Shown here: positions 7,004 to 14,882 of the stretch, piece by piece | Layout: every line of letters begins with the position of its first letter | Position numbering within the stretch: position 1 is the first letter of the stretch | Source: Spirochaetales bacterium | GTDB taxonomy: Bacteria; Spirochaetota; Spirochaetia; Sphaerochaetales; Sphaerochaetaceae | NCBI GenBank assembly: GCA_022785155.1 | Contig: JALFRH010000157.1 | Span: 1 to 15,191, forward strand | Length of the DNA: 15,191 nucleotides | Reading direction: 5' to 3' | Program-made: the position numbers and the translations under genes | The notes under the pieces: model-generated | Databases searched by the model: none | Seen by the model: the letters and a program-made list of their open reading frames with translations, nothing else | Told to the model about the DNA's origin: nothing

Positions 7004-7433
7004 GATCGTAACAGGAGACAAGGGAGAAGGAAAGACTACTTTTCTTCTCTCCCATTTTCATGACTATAAAGGCTTTGTATCCATCCATAGGGGAGAAGGG
7101 TACTATTTGAGGAATATGGAGACGAAAAAGGAAGAACTTCTTCTTTCCCGTAATCCCTTTTCCCCCTATAAATGGAAAAACTGGTACATCAACCAAGATG
7201 CCTTCTCTTTTGCCAATGAAAAACTGCTCTCATACTATGGGATGAAAGTAATGGTGGATGAAGTGGGGGTGATGGAAATGGAAGGAAAGGGCTTTTCTCC
7301 CTTTTTACAAGAAGCAGGGAAAATGGATTTGGATTTGGTAATAGCAGTAAGAAAGGATTATATAGACATGGTAAGAGAGAGGTTTTTCCCCTCTCTTGAA
7401 CCGACCATCATCTCAGTGGGCAAAGCTCTCTGA
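6990..7433 (+). CDS. THEP1-like P-loop nucleoside-triphosphatase
   Basis: A 147-residue P-loop NTPase of the NTPase_1/THEP1 (DUF265) type. Walker A GDKGEGKTT is at 9-17. Walker B is VMVDEVG (87-93) followed by VMEMEGKGF, matching the family's (V/I)DEIGxME pattern. A later LVIAVRK segment (116-122) ends a beta strand, as in the family. Relatives hydrolyse ATP/GTP slowly and have no settled biological role. I chose ATG 6990 because the family starts directly before strand 1. An ATG at 6966 with AAGGG nearby would add 8 residues and is possible. The start overlaps the ACT gene by 14 bases, so the two are probably made together. The last 26 bases overlap the 3' end of the opposite-strand phosphatase gene. 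Confidence 0.8.
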   Translation: MKSFKIVTGDKGEGKTTFLLSHFHDYKGFVSIHRGEGYYLRNMETKKEELLLSRNPFSPYKWKNWYINQDAFSFANEKLLSYYGMKVMVDEVGVMEMEGKGFSPFLQEAGKMDLDLVIAVRKDYIDMVRERFFPSLEPTIISVGKAL

Positions 7434-8208
7434 GTATATCGACACTATCTTTAAAGCCTCCGTAACAGCAGGTTGCACTTCTGTTTTTATGTAAAAAATC
7501 TTCTGTGTATCTATACAATGAGCCATCCGGGTTATATAGATCCATTCCCTGGCTTCTGATTACAGCATGGGCTGCTGCATAATCCCATATGAAGCATGGC
7601 TCATTGATGGAAGCCTGTATACCTGAGAAAACGACAGGAGCAAGTATATGGAGAATGGTGGAGCCGAAAATCCTGACTTTTCCCCTATACTTTGAGAAAT
7701 CGAAACGCCAGATATTGGATGAAGAGAGGGCTATTTGTCTGACAACGCTTTTATCTCCGTTTATCTTCCATTCCTTACCGTTCAACATAAGCCTTCCTTC
7801 CGGATCCAAACGTAGAAATAGACCATCCTCTGTTGCGTTGCCGAAACGTGGGGCATAGATCATGGCTCCCACCGGTTCCTTTTTGTCATCCAAGATTCCT
7901 AAAGCGATACAGAAAGAGGGGAGACCCTGGCTATAGACATCGGTACCGTCTATGGGATCCAAGACAAAGGTATAAGGGGCATCATCTTTGATCTCTGTCG
8001 TCTCTTCTTCCGATATTATGCCTCCTTCAGGAAAGAGATCCTTCAAGAGGGAAAGCACCCTGTTGCTTATGGAAATATCCACTTCGGTGACAGGAGAAAG
8101 ATCGCTTTTTTGTTTGACGTGAAGGTCTGATTGTTTCACCTTGGCCCATTCACCACATTCCCTTATTTCTTTTTCAATTAAATCCAACTTCGTTTTATCA
8201 AGAATCAT
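7408..8208 (-). CDS. Inositol monophosphatase / CysQ-family phosphatase
   Basis: A 266-residue metal-dependent (Li-sensitive family) sugar or nucleotide phosphatase. Motifs are SDLSPVTEVD (35-44), the first metal site GGIISEEE (62-69, Glu67/68), DPIDGTD (84-90) and the second metal-site WDYAAAHA (208-215, Asp209). Substrate could be inositol-1-phosphate, 3'-phosphoadenosine-5'-phosphate or fructose-1,6-bisphosphate. SD-x-SPVT-x-x-D is common in CysQ-like members but does not decide it. I chose ATG 8208 because GGAGAGG lies just upstream. A longer reading to 8274 adds 22 residues with no family match. Its 3' end overlaps the NTPase gene by 26 bases on the opposite strand. It diverges from mfd across 102 bases, with a weak TAGAAT at 8226-8231 as a possible -10. 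Confidence 0.9.
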   Translation of the reverse strand: MILDKTKLDLIEKEIRECGEWAKVKQSDLHVKQKSDLSPVTEVDISISNRVLSLLKDLFPEGGIISEEETTEIKDDAPYTFVLDPIDGTDVYSQGLPSFCIALGILDDKKEPVGAMIYAPRFGNATEDGLFLRLDPEGRLMLNGKEWKINGDKSVVRQIALSSSNIWRFDFSKYRGKVRIFGSTILHILAPVVFSGIQASINEPCFIWDYAAAHAVIRSQGMDLYNPDGSLYRYTEDFLHKNRSATCCYGGFKDSVDILRELCPLR

Positions 8209-8264
8209 ATTCCTCTCCCCCCTAAATTCTATTGATAGCCAATGAAATATGGAAGATGGCATTG

Positions 8265-8294
8265 TTGAATACATATCTTGTTTTCTGATATATT
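8265..8294 (+). promoter_or_regulatory. Promoter for mfd
   Basis: -35 TTGAAT (8265-8270), an 18-base spacer, then an extended -10 TGATATATT (8286-8294). Transcription would start near 8301, about 10 bases before the mfd ATG. The leader CGGTGTCTAA lacks a Shine-Dalgarno match. Confidence 0.55.
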
Positions 8295-8310
8295 TTTCAT
8301 CGGTGTCTAA

Positions 8311-11300
8311 ATGTCATACGAGAAAATAGTAAATGACTACATCAAGAATAGTACGGCATATAAGGCATTTCTGAAGAATCAGAATGTTCCTATCAGTGTC
8401 GACACAATAGATTTCTTCCCCCTTTCTGTTTTGGTAAAAGCCATCAGCGACAAAAGGGGGGGACGTGTTTTTGCCATTGCTTCCACTGATGATTATGCAA
8501 AAGGCCTCTACGAAGATCTTTCCTATGTAAATGATACGGATGTCATTCTTCTTCCTTCAGATGGTAAGCAGCTGTATTCGGAGTACACATCTTCGAGGCA
8601 GGAAGAAGAGAGAAGAAGGGCACAGGAGGCCATGGGTGAAAGGAAGAAGGCTATTGTCATATCATCCCTCAGGGCCTTTGTTTCTCCTCTTCTTTCAAGA
8701 GAGTCTATCTCGGATATGACTCTTAACTTGAAAGCTGGTAATGAAATAGACCCGGATGCCCTGTCAAGGACTCTCAGTGAAAACGGATACTTCAGGACTC
8801 CCCAATGTATAGAGTGTGGAAGTTATAGTCTTAGGGGAGAAGTAATGGATATCTATCCCTTCTCCTTCGATAAACCCATTAGACTTTACATAGATTGGGA
8901 TGTAATTGATAGGATCTCATACTTCGACCCCATTTCCCAGACTGCAGACAAGAGCGTAAGAAGTGTATCCATTCCTCTTATGCTTGATAAAAACGATCTG
9001 AAGATAAAGATGGAATCAATTTCATCTTATCTGAGAAATGACGACTACTTCATTCTTTTGGGAATGGAGAAGGTGGATACCAGCTGGAAGGCAATAGAAA
9101 AAGAGGCCAAGGGTAGGTTCAATGAAGCCTATAAGACAACTCCGGATGTCACTATCCCGGAAAAATATCTTTTTGATTGGAAATCTTTTGTCCCCACTCT
9201 AAACAAGGGATTGTTTATTTATGAGATCATGGCTCCGGACCATTATCATTTCTCCATTGAGCCATCCCATTCATATTTTGGAAACGTCACCTTCTTCAAA
9301 GATGAACTGAAGGTAATGCTTGACGAAGGATGGCACGTAAACATAGTCGCTTCTTCCAATATACAGAAGGAAAGGCTGGAGAATGTTCTGAGAGACTATG
9401 ATGTAGAGTTCACAGTCTCAGATCTATCAATGGGGTTCCAGATTCCTGAGATCAAGTATGCAGTTGTATTGGACAACGAGATCTTTGGAAAAAAGAAGTC
9501 CAGAAGAAAGGCTGTGGTGGAGACGATCTCTTCTCCTTTGGATTCCTTTGTTTCCCTGAAGCCAGGAGACTATGTAGTCCATGTAAACTACGGTATCGGG
9601 CAGTTTGAGAAGATAGACAGGGTAAAGGGAAGCAAGAGCGAAAGGGATTACATAAAAATACGCTATGGAGAAGGTGATGTCTTATATGTTCCCATTGAAC
9701 AGGCTAACCTTGTCCAGAAATATATAGGAAACGATGGGAAACCTCCTAAATTGGATTCCATGGGCTCCTCCAGCTGGACCAAGAAAAAGGAGAAGGCCAG
9801 GAAGAGTGCGGAAGAGCTTGCCCAGGAACTGGTAAGGCTCTATGCAGAGCGTGAGCATCGTCATGGCTTTCCTTTCATGAAGGACAATGACTGGCAAGTG
9901 ACCTTCGAGGCCTCATTTCCATTTACAGAGACTCCGGATCAGAATAAGTGCATAGAAGAGATCAAGGCTGATATGGAAAGCGACAAGTGTATGGATAGAC
10001 TTGTCTGTGGAGACGTCGGCTACGGTAAGACCGAAATAGCTTTCAGAGCCGCCTTCAAGGCTGTAATGTCTGGCAAGCAGGTCGCCTTCCTTGCTCCTAC
10101 AGTCATTCTTGCCCAGCAGCACTATGAAAACTTTAAAAAGCGTCTTGGTGATTTTCCTGTAAAGGTAGGTCTCAGCACCAGGTTTGTTTCACCAAAGGAA
10201 CAGAGAAACGTTCTTAACGGCTTGAAGGAGGGAACAATTGATGTTCTCTTCGGAACCCATAAGATTCTGTCAAAGAATGTAACATTCAAAGACCTAGGCC
10301 TTTTGATAGTTGATGAAGAGCAGCGTTTCGGCGTAAAGGACAAAGAGAAGATAAAGCAGATGAAGACAAATGTAGATTGTCTTACCCTCTCTGCCACTCC
10401 TATTCCAAGAACACTCTATATGTCCCTGTTGAAGGTAAGGGATATGTCTCTTTTGACTACAGCTCCAAGAGAAAGACTTCCTATTACTACAGAAATCGAA
10501 GAGTACAACCTTGATACTGTAATAACGGCAATAAACAGAGAGCTGAAAAGGGGAGGCCAGGTATTCTATCTCCATAATAGAATCGAAGACCTGGAAGAGG
10601 TGGCCATGGTTCTCAGAAAGGCAATCCCATCCGCCATCATCGAGTATGCCCATGGCCAGATGGCTGCTGAAGAGCTTGAAGATATAATGCATCGCTTTAT
10701 ATATGAAGGTGTGCAGGTATTGGTTTCAACGACAATCATTGAAAACGGAATCGATATTCCTAACGTAAACACCATCATCATAGATAGAGCCGACAGATTG
10801 GGCTTGGCTCAGCTTTATCAGTTAAGGGGAAGGGTAGGCAGAAGTGACAAGAAAGCCTACTGTTATCTCTTCTATCCTGATACCGGTACCCTTAATGATG
10901 ATGCTGTAAAGCGACTGAGGGTATTGAGCGAGAATACGGAACTCGGCTCAGGCTTCAAGGTCAGTATGAAGGATATGGAGATAAGAGGAGCCGGAAATAT
11001 CCTTGGCAGGGAGCAGTCGGGACACCTGGAGGCTGTCGGTCTTGATATGTATCTCAAGCTTATTGAAGAAGAGATAAACAGACTGACAAATACAGAAGAG
11101 GCCAATGAACGTGATGTCCTTCTTGAGTTGGATTATACTGGCTTTATTCCAAACTCCTATATTACTGATCCTTCACAGAAGTTTGAGATGTATAAGAGGA
11201 TTGCATCCATAACTACAGAAGGGCAGCTTGAAGGCCTTAAGACTGAAGCTGAGAATAGATTCGGGCCATTACCGGAGGAAGTCGACAACCTCTTCTGTAT

Positions 11301-11550
11301 TGCAGAGATCAAGATCATCTGCAGAAAGCTTAAGATTTACCATCTGAAGGAAGTAAGGGGAATAGCTGATGTGGAGTTCAGCCAAGTATCGGCAATAAAC
11401 CCAAGTAAGGTTGTCCACTTGGTATCTCTTTCCGGAGGAAGAGTAAGACTGGATCCAAGAAGAATGGATCACCTTACACTTGATACGCAAGCTGTGTCCC
11501 TTAAAGACAAGGCATTATTTATATTGGAAACACTGAGGAGATTAATCTGA
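8311..11550 (+). CDS. mfd: Transcription-repair coupling factor Mfd
   Basis: A 1079-residue DNA translocase that removes RNA polymerase stalled at lesions and recruits UvrA. The N-terminal UvrB-like module includes the RGEVMDIYPFSFDKPIRLYI region (175-194) and FDPISQTA (205-212). The RNA-polymerase-interaction domain lies at about 412-475 (LKPGDYVVHVNYGIGQFEKI). The RecG-like motor has Walker A GDVGYGKTE (567-575), DEEQ box (668-671) and SATPIPRTL. The helicase C-terminal part includes QLRGRVGRSDKKAYCY. The translocation (TRG) motif has RGAGNILGREQSGH (892-905). A C-terminal TRCF domain follows at about 970-1065. Length is slightly under E. coli Mfd (about 1148) but the order is complete. Its TGA overlaps the trmB ATG by one base, and it probably heads an mfd-trmB transcript. 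Confidence 0.97.
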   Translation: MSYEKIVNDYIKNSTAYKAFLKNQNVPISVDTIDFFPLSVLVKAISDKRGGRVFAIASTDDYAKGLYEDLSYVNDTDVILLPSDGKQLYSEYTSSRQEEERRRAQEAMGERKKAIVISSLRAFVSPLLSRESISDMTLNLKAGNEIDPDALSRTLSENGYFRTPQCIECGSYSLRGEVMDIYPFSFDKPIRLYIDWDVIDRISYFDPISQTADKSVRSVSIPLMLDKNDLKIKMESISSYLRNDDYFILLGMEKVDTSWKAIEKEAKGRFNEAYKTTPDVTIPEKYLFDWKSFVPTLNKGLFIYEIMAPDHYHFSIEPSHSYFGNVTFFKDELKVMLDEGWHVNIVASSNIQKERLENVLRDYDVEFTVSDLSMGFQIPEIKYAVVLDNEIFGKKKSRRKAVVETISSPLDSFVSLKPGDYVVHVNYGIGQFEKIDRVKGSKSERDYIKIRYGEGDVLYVPIEQANLVQKYIGNDGKPPKLDSMGSSSWTKKKEKARKSAEELAQELVRLYAEREHRHGFPFMKDNDWQVTFEASFPFTETPDQNKCIEEIKADMESDKCMDRLVCGDVGYGKTEIAFRAAFKAVMSGKQVAFLAPTVILAQQHYENFKKRLGDFPVKVGLSTRFVSPKEQRNVLNGLKEGTIDVLFGTHKILSKNVTFKDLGLLIVDEEQRFGVKDKEKIKQMKTNVDCLTLSATPIPRTLYMSLLKVRDMSLLTTAPRERLPITTEIEEYNLDTVITAINRELKRGGQVFYLHNRIEDLEEVAMVLRKAIPSAIIEYAHGQMAAEELEDIMHRFIYEGVQVLVSTTIIENGIDIPNVNTIIIDRADRLGLAQLYQLRGRVGRSDKKAYCYLFYPDTGTLNDDAVKRLRVLSENTELGSGFKVSMKDMEIRGAGNILGREQSGHLEAVGLDMYLKLIEEEINRLTNTEEANERDVLLELDYTGFIPNSYITDPSQKFEMYKRIASITTEGQLEGLKTEAENRFGPLPEEVDNLFCIAEIKIICRKLKIYHLKEVRGIADVEFSQVSAINPSKVVHLVSLSGGRVRLDPRRMDHLTLDTQAVSLKDKALFILETLRRLI

Positions 11551-12272
11551 TGGAAGATAAGGAAATATTGGAGAATCTAGGTAGAATCGAGATTCGGGAA
11601 GGAAAAGAAAGGACAATAAAAAGCTATGTTCTGAGAAACAACATTCTCGAGGAAAAAGAGAAAGAGAATGTAATAAAATACATGCCTAAATATGGTCTCT
11701 TCTATAAAGACGAAATGCTTTCATACTCTGATGTGTTTCAAAACAATAATCCTACTATAGTTGAAATAGGCTTTGGCAATGGTGAGACTACGGCCAAGAT
11801 GGCCCTTATAAAACCAGAGTTCAACTATATTGGCTTGGAAGTATATCTGAAGGGCTTTGTCCAGCTTCTGAAAACTCTAGGTGAGAACGATATCGATAAT
11901 GTAAGGATCATGCGTTTTAACGCTGTAGATGTCCTCCAGCACATGATTCCGGATAACAGTGTTGAAGGCTTCCATATTTTCTTTCCTGATCCTTGGCCAA
12001 AGAAAAAGCATCACAAAAGAAGAATAATGAATCCAGAGTTCCTGCATCTTCTTGCCACTAAGCTGAGGAAGGGGGGGTATATTTATATGGTCACTGACTG
12101 GCAGGAATATGCAGATGAAGTGTTGGGATTGGTAAAAGGGGAACCTTTGTTGATGAATCCTTTCTATACTTTTGCTCCTCCTGTTACATGGCGTCCTCTG
12201 ACAAAGTTCGAACAGAAGGGTATGGACAAGGATTATGTAATCAATGAAATATGGTTTGAAAGGAAAAAATGA
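11550..12272 (+). CDS. trmB: tRNA (guanine-N7-)-methyltransferase
   Basis: A 240-residue S-adenosylmethionine-dependent enzyme that makes m7G46 in the tRNA variable loop. The SAM-binding motif is EIGFGNGE (72-79) with acidic Glu97 in GLEVY. The catalytic/tRNA-binding signature FPDPWPKKKHHKRR is at 145-158, and the C-terminal family motif RPLTKFEQKG at 215-224. An N-terminal extension of about 50 residues with many charged residues precedes the core, as in several bacterial TrmB proteins. The ATG overlaps the mfd stop (TGATG) and has GAGGAG 9 bases upstream, within mfd. No terminator directly follows the stop; a hairpin begins 31 bases later. Confidence 0.96.
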   Translation: MEDKEILENLGRIEIREGKERTIKSYVLRNNILEEKEKENVIKYMPKYGLFYKDEMLSYSDVFQNNNPTIVEIGFGNGETTAKMALIKPEFNYIGLEVYLKGFVQLLKTLGENDIDNVRIMRFNAVDVLQHMIPDNSVEGFHIFFPDPWPKKKHHKRRIMNPEFLHLLATKLRKGGYIYMVTDWQEYADEVLGLVKGEPLLMNPFYTFAPPVTWRPLTKFEQKGMDKDYVINEIWFERKK

Positions 12273-12302
12273 TTTTTCAGTGTAAAGAGAATGAAGAATT
12301 GA

Positions 12303-12336
12303 ATATCCCGTTTTGCTATATGGCGAAATGGGATAT
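12303..12336 (+). other. 14-bp RNA hairpin between trmB and the acidic-protein gene
   Basis: Left arm 12303-12316 (ATATCCCGTTTTGC) pairs with right arm 12323-12336 (GCGAAATGGGATAT) over all 14 positions, with two G-U pairs and a 6-base loop, TATATG. No run of T follows directly (only ATTATTTATA), so it is a poor intrinsic terminator. It ends 18-19 bases before the AAGGAG of the next gene. It may be an mRNA-stabilising or processing hairpin, a weak attenuator, or part of a regulatory leader. The G-U pairs give the plus-strand RNA the full stem. Confidence 0.6.
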
Positions 12337-12369
12337 ATTATTTATATACCATCTTAAGGAGATTTGAAT

Positions 12370-12762
12370 ATGGCATACTCAATGGAACTTAACGGAAGAA
12401 CTATCTTTCTTGCTGCCAAGGCAGAGACTGCTATGGGAGACTATATTGTCTACGAATGGAACGATGGAATCTTTATTCCTGAAGATGATGAAGACTGGGA
12501 TTCCGATGATGATGAAGAAGTCTTGGAAGATGATTATGATTTAAACGATGGTTATACAGAAGAAAGCGAGGAAGACTCCGATCTTGATGAAGATGACTAC
12601 TATGATTTCTTGGATGAAGAAGAGGATGAGGTGGAGACTGCAATAAGGGAAGACATTGAAACTATACTTGCTGCAGGCTTTATCCCGCAGGGTGGGGTAT
12701 CTGCATTGATTACTCCTGAATATACTACTTGCTATAGTCAGGCTTTCTTTAGAAAGAAGTAA
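12370..12762 (+). CDS. Highly acidic small protein with DUF1737-like C-terminus
   Basis: 130 residues, not a recognised named protein. An N-terminal segment (1-36) looks like a small beta domain (MELNGRTIFLAAKAE, YIVYEWNDGIF). Residues 38-90 are 34 Asp/Glu out of 53 with no Lys or Arg, probably disordered. The C-terminal 40 residues (ETILAAGFIPQGGVSA, then QAFFRKK) resemble the DUF1737 pattern of a helix, G-(W/F)-x-x-x-GGVS and a final QA strand. That resemblance is from memory and is not tested. I chose ATG 12370 because AAGGAG lies 8 bases before it, rather than the TTG two codons earlier. It may share the mfd-trmB transcript through the hairpin, and it ends at a strong terminator. Function unknown; a nucleic-acid mimic or a metal-binding role are only guesses. 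Confidence 0.8.
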   Translation: MAYSMELNGRTIFLAAKAETAMGDYIVYEWNDGIFIPEDDEDWDSDDDEEVLEDDYDLNDGYTEESEEDSDLDEDDYYDFLDEEEDEVETAIREDIETILAAGFIPQGGVSALITPEYTTCYSQAFFRKK

Positions 12763-12784
12763 CAATTATTGTCTATCTTTACTG

Positions 12785-12820
12785 TTGGCTGAATTGAGAT
12801 ATTTCAGCCAATATTTTTTT
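12785..12820 (+). terminator. Rho-independent terminator after the acidic-protein gene
   Basis: Perfect 9-bp stem TTGGCTGAA (12785-12793) with TTCAGCCAA (12803-12811), a 9-base loop, then TA and seven T (12814-12820). It lies 22 bases after the stop codon. On the minus strand no T-run follows the stem, so it acts in one direction. The stop codon of the opposing lipoprotein gene (12806-12804) is inside the right arm. Confidence 0.9.
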
Positions 12821-14720
12821 GAGACGATGTATAAGTTGTTTTTGTTCCATTCTTATTTACGACTACTGGTGAACTATTATTTACATTTAATGCGCATGTT
12901 CCACCCGTTATACTGTTTGCAGTATCGTCCATTGTTATCGTTATAATTCCACTACAGTTATTAAAGTATAATCCGTTGCCAACTTCTGAAGAGATTATTG
13001 ATTTATTCTTAAGTGTAATATTTATATCTCCAGCAAAGTTATCGATTCTTATCCCTGATTCATCAATGTTGTCGCCTGAACCTTTTGCTGTAATTGTCGC
13101 ACCATCAAGAACAATTTCGATTGAGCCTCCTTTGTTTGAACAATTCAGATATATTCCATACGAAGTTTCTTGCTGGTATCCCCAAAGTTTTTTAGCTGCC
13201 TCAGAAGTGATTTTTGAATTAACCATTTTAAGTTCAATATTAATAGGGGATGCTGTGAGAGTTGAGTTTGATGAACCAGCTTCAATCGATGAAACTCCAA
13301 TGAGACCATTCACTGTCACATCCCCATCAAGTATGACTTTTCCACCTGTCCCTTCAAAGTTAATGGCACCCTGCTTTTGAAAAAAAGTTGTTGAACTATC
13401 GTTTTTTGAGGGTCCGACAAATACTATTGGTCCATTAGAAACACTTTGTGAATCTCCAGCACCAATAACATTAAGAGCTCCTCCATTGACTTTTACGTTA
13501 GAGTCTAATCTTGTTTTAAGCCAAGACGAGGAATTGGAAACTCCCCATGACGCAGAATCAGTAGAAGAATTGAATAAGTTCATGGTTATATTGTTGTTTA
13601 ATTGAATTATCGTTGTATTCTCCAATGCTTCTGACGATGAAACAATAACATCTGTTCCTTTCATATCAATTGCAAAGTTATTCTCTGTTTTTCCTGCAGC
13701 AACAGTAGGTGTCAAGATTCTGTTGCCAGAAGATTCATTGGAATGATCAAGATCCATTGCTCCGGAACCGGAAGTGGTTTCGTGAACAATGTAGGTTGTT
13801 TTGTCTTGAATTATTTCTGTATTCAAATCCTTTCTATTTTCCGTACTTCCGGTTGTTGTTCCACCTCCTACTTCAACTTTGTTCCCTGTCGGTATCGATG
13901 GATCATCTTCCCAATAAATGTATTCATTTTTACCTGTAGTACCTTTTATTACTTCACATTCTCCAGTAATAGATGTTTCATGTCCTTCCTTTATCATAAA
14001 TCCAAGAACATCTGTAAACAGTAAATTAGCATCTGTTTTGTTGCTACCATTAAATACTTTTATTGTTAGAAGATAAGCCCCAGAATCCAAATCATCCTTT
14101 TTAAGTTTGAGTGTTGAGATACATCCTTCTTCTGTACCAAGTGTGATATCTGAGTCAGCAGAAATTTCGATTTCTGAGTCAGCAAAAATGATGTTACTAT
14201 CGAATAAACCATTATTATATTTACATAACGAAATATCATAACTAATAGAAGTGACAGAGTGATCAGTACAGTTCACTTTATAGGAACCAAGAGAGAATGA
14301 ACCTTTACCTTTGTTTTCTTCTAGGTAAACAAGAATTGAAGTGGTGTTTAGGTTTATCCAGATTTCTCTTGTAGTTCCTTCTGCAACTATAATATCTCCA
14401 TTCATCCACCTACAATCAATTTTCCATAATCCTTGGCTAAGAATAAGGCCTTCCTCAGGATATGGAACAAAGTCAGATTTAGCACCATAATAAGATGAAC
14501 CACTTCCTAAGTATTGAGCCATATAAAGAAGATTGGAATTGGTAAGCTTAGAATCAAGAGATAATTCACTGAAAGATCTCGAATTATCATAATCAAGCTT
14601 TACATTACAAAGAGTCAGCGATGAATTATCGGCAGAGCAAGAAGGAAACACTGTGATGACAACCATCAATATCATTATGATTATCAGAGTGATGTTTTTA
14701 ATCCTAATACTCCTTCGCAT
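12804..14720 (-). CDS. Predicted secreted lipoprotein with beta-helix-like C-terminal half
   Basis: 638 residues from ATG 14720, which has GGAG 6 bases upstream. A TTG four codons earlier is less likely. The signal sequence has basic MRRSIRIKN, a hydrophobic core (about 10-24) and lipobox V-F-P-S-C with Cys28, so the mature protein is probably a lipid-anchored envelope or surface protein. Residues about 30-255 form an unassigned Ser/Asn-rich N-terminal region. A Gly/Thr-rich linker follows (KVEVGGGTTTGSTEN). From about 330 onward, short repeating strands of the kind I(x)I, N(I/V)xVNG and G(I/L)x(I/L)(N/D)N suggest a right-handed parallel beta-helix. No catalytic motif is recognised. The gene looks AT-richer than its neighbours and is rich in Asn, Ser and Thr. 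It could be an adhesin, polysaccharide-binding protein or lineage-specific surface antigen. The last codons run through the opposing terminator. Confidence 0.8.
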   Translation of the reverse strand: MRRSIRIKNITLIIIMILMVVITVFPSCSADNSSLTLCNVKLDYDNSRSFSELSLDSKLTNSNLLYMAQYLGSGSSYYGAKSDFVPYPEEGLILSQGLWKIDCRWMNGDIIVAEGTTREIWINLNTTSILVYLEENKGKGSFSLGSYKVNCTDHSVTSISYDISLCKYNNGLFDSNIIFADSEIEISADSDITLGTEEGCISTLKLKKDDLDSGAYLLTIKVFNGSNKTDANLLFTDVLGFMIKEGHETSITGECEVIKGTTGKNEYIYWEDDPSIPTGNKVEVGGGTTTGSTENRKDLNTEIIQDKTTYIVHETTSGSGAMDLDHSNESSGNRILTPTVAAGKTENNFAIDMKGTDVIVSSSEALENTTIIQLNNNITMNLFNSSTDSASWGVSNSSSWLKTRLDSNVKVNGGALNVIGAGDSQSVSNGPIVFVGPSKNDSSTTFFQKQGAINFEGTGGKVILDGDVTVNGLIGVSSIEAGSSNSTLTASPINIELKMVNSKITSEAAKKLWGYQQETSYGIYLNCSNKGGSIEIVLDGATITAKGSGDNIDESGIRIDNFAGDINITLKNKSIISSEVGNGLYFNNCSGIITITMDDTANSITGGTCALNVNNSSPVVVNKNGTKTTYTSSQKNIG

Positions 14721-14793
14721 GTTTTTCTCCAATGTTACAACGTAATTTTGCCATATCGATAATTACAGAACCATTACAAAAAAGTGAAAAAGT

Positions 14794-14822
14794 ATTAGAC
14801 AAGTATGCTTTTTTACGGACAA
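14794..14822 (-). promoter_or_regulatory. Probable promoter of the lipoprotein gene
   Basis: Minus-strand -35 TTGTCC (14822-14817) and -10 TCTAAT (14799-14794) with a 17-base spacer. Transcription would start near 14787, leaving a leader of about 65 bases. A weaker alternative further upstream is TTGACA (14890-14885) with an 18-base spacer to TTTATT (14866-14861). The 14733-14938 interval holds no gene that I can support. Confidence 0.5.
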
Positions 14823-14882
14823 AGTTTCGTACTTGGATAGAGTATACCGAGACAATCATGAATAAACTGACGATAATAGCTT

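Noticed and set aside
8209..8274. N-terminal extension of the phosphatase
   Set aside because: There is a strong ribosome site just before ATG 8208, and the extra 22 residues resemble no family sequence.
10294..10692. 132-codon minus-strand frame inside mfd
   Set aside because: It is antisense to strongly conserved helicase motifs, with no ribosome site or family features.
13743..14024. Plus-strand Cys/Phe-rich frames opposite the lipoprotein
   Set aside because: They are mirror frames of a Ser/Asn/Glu-rich coding strand with no supporting signals.
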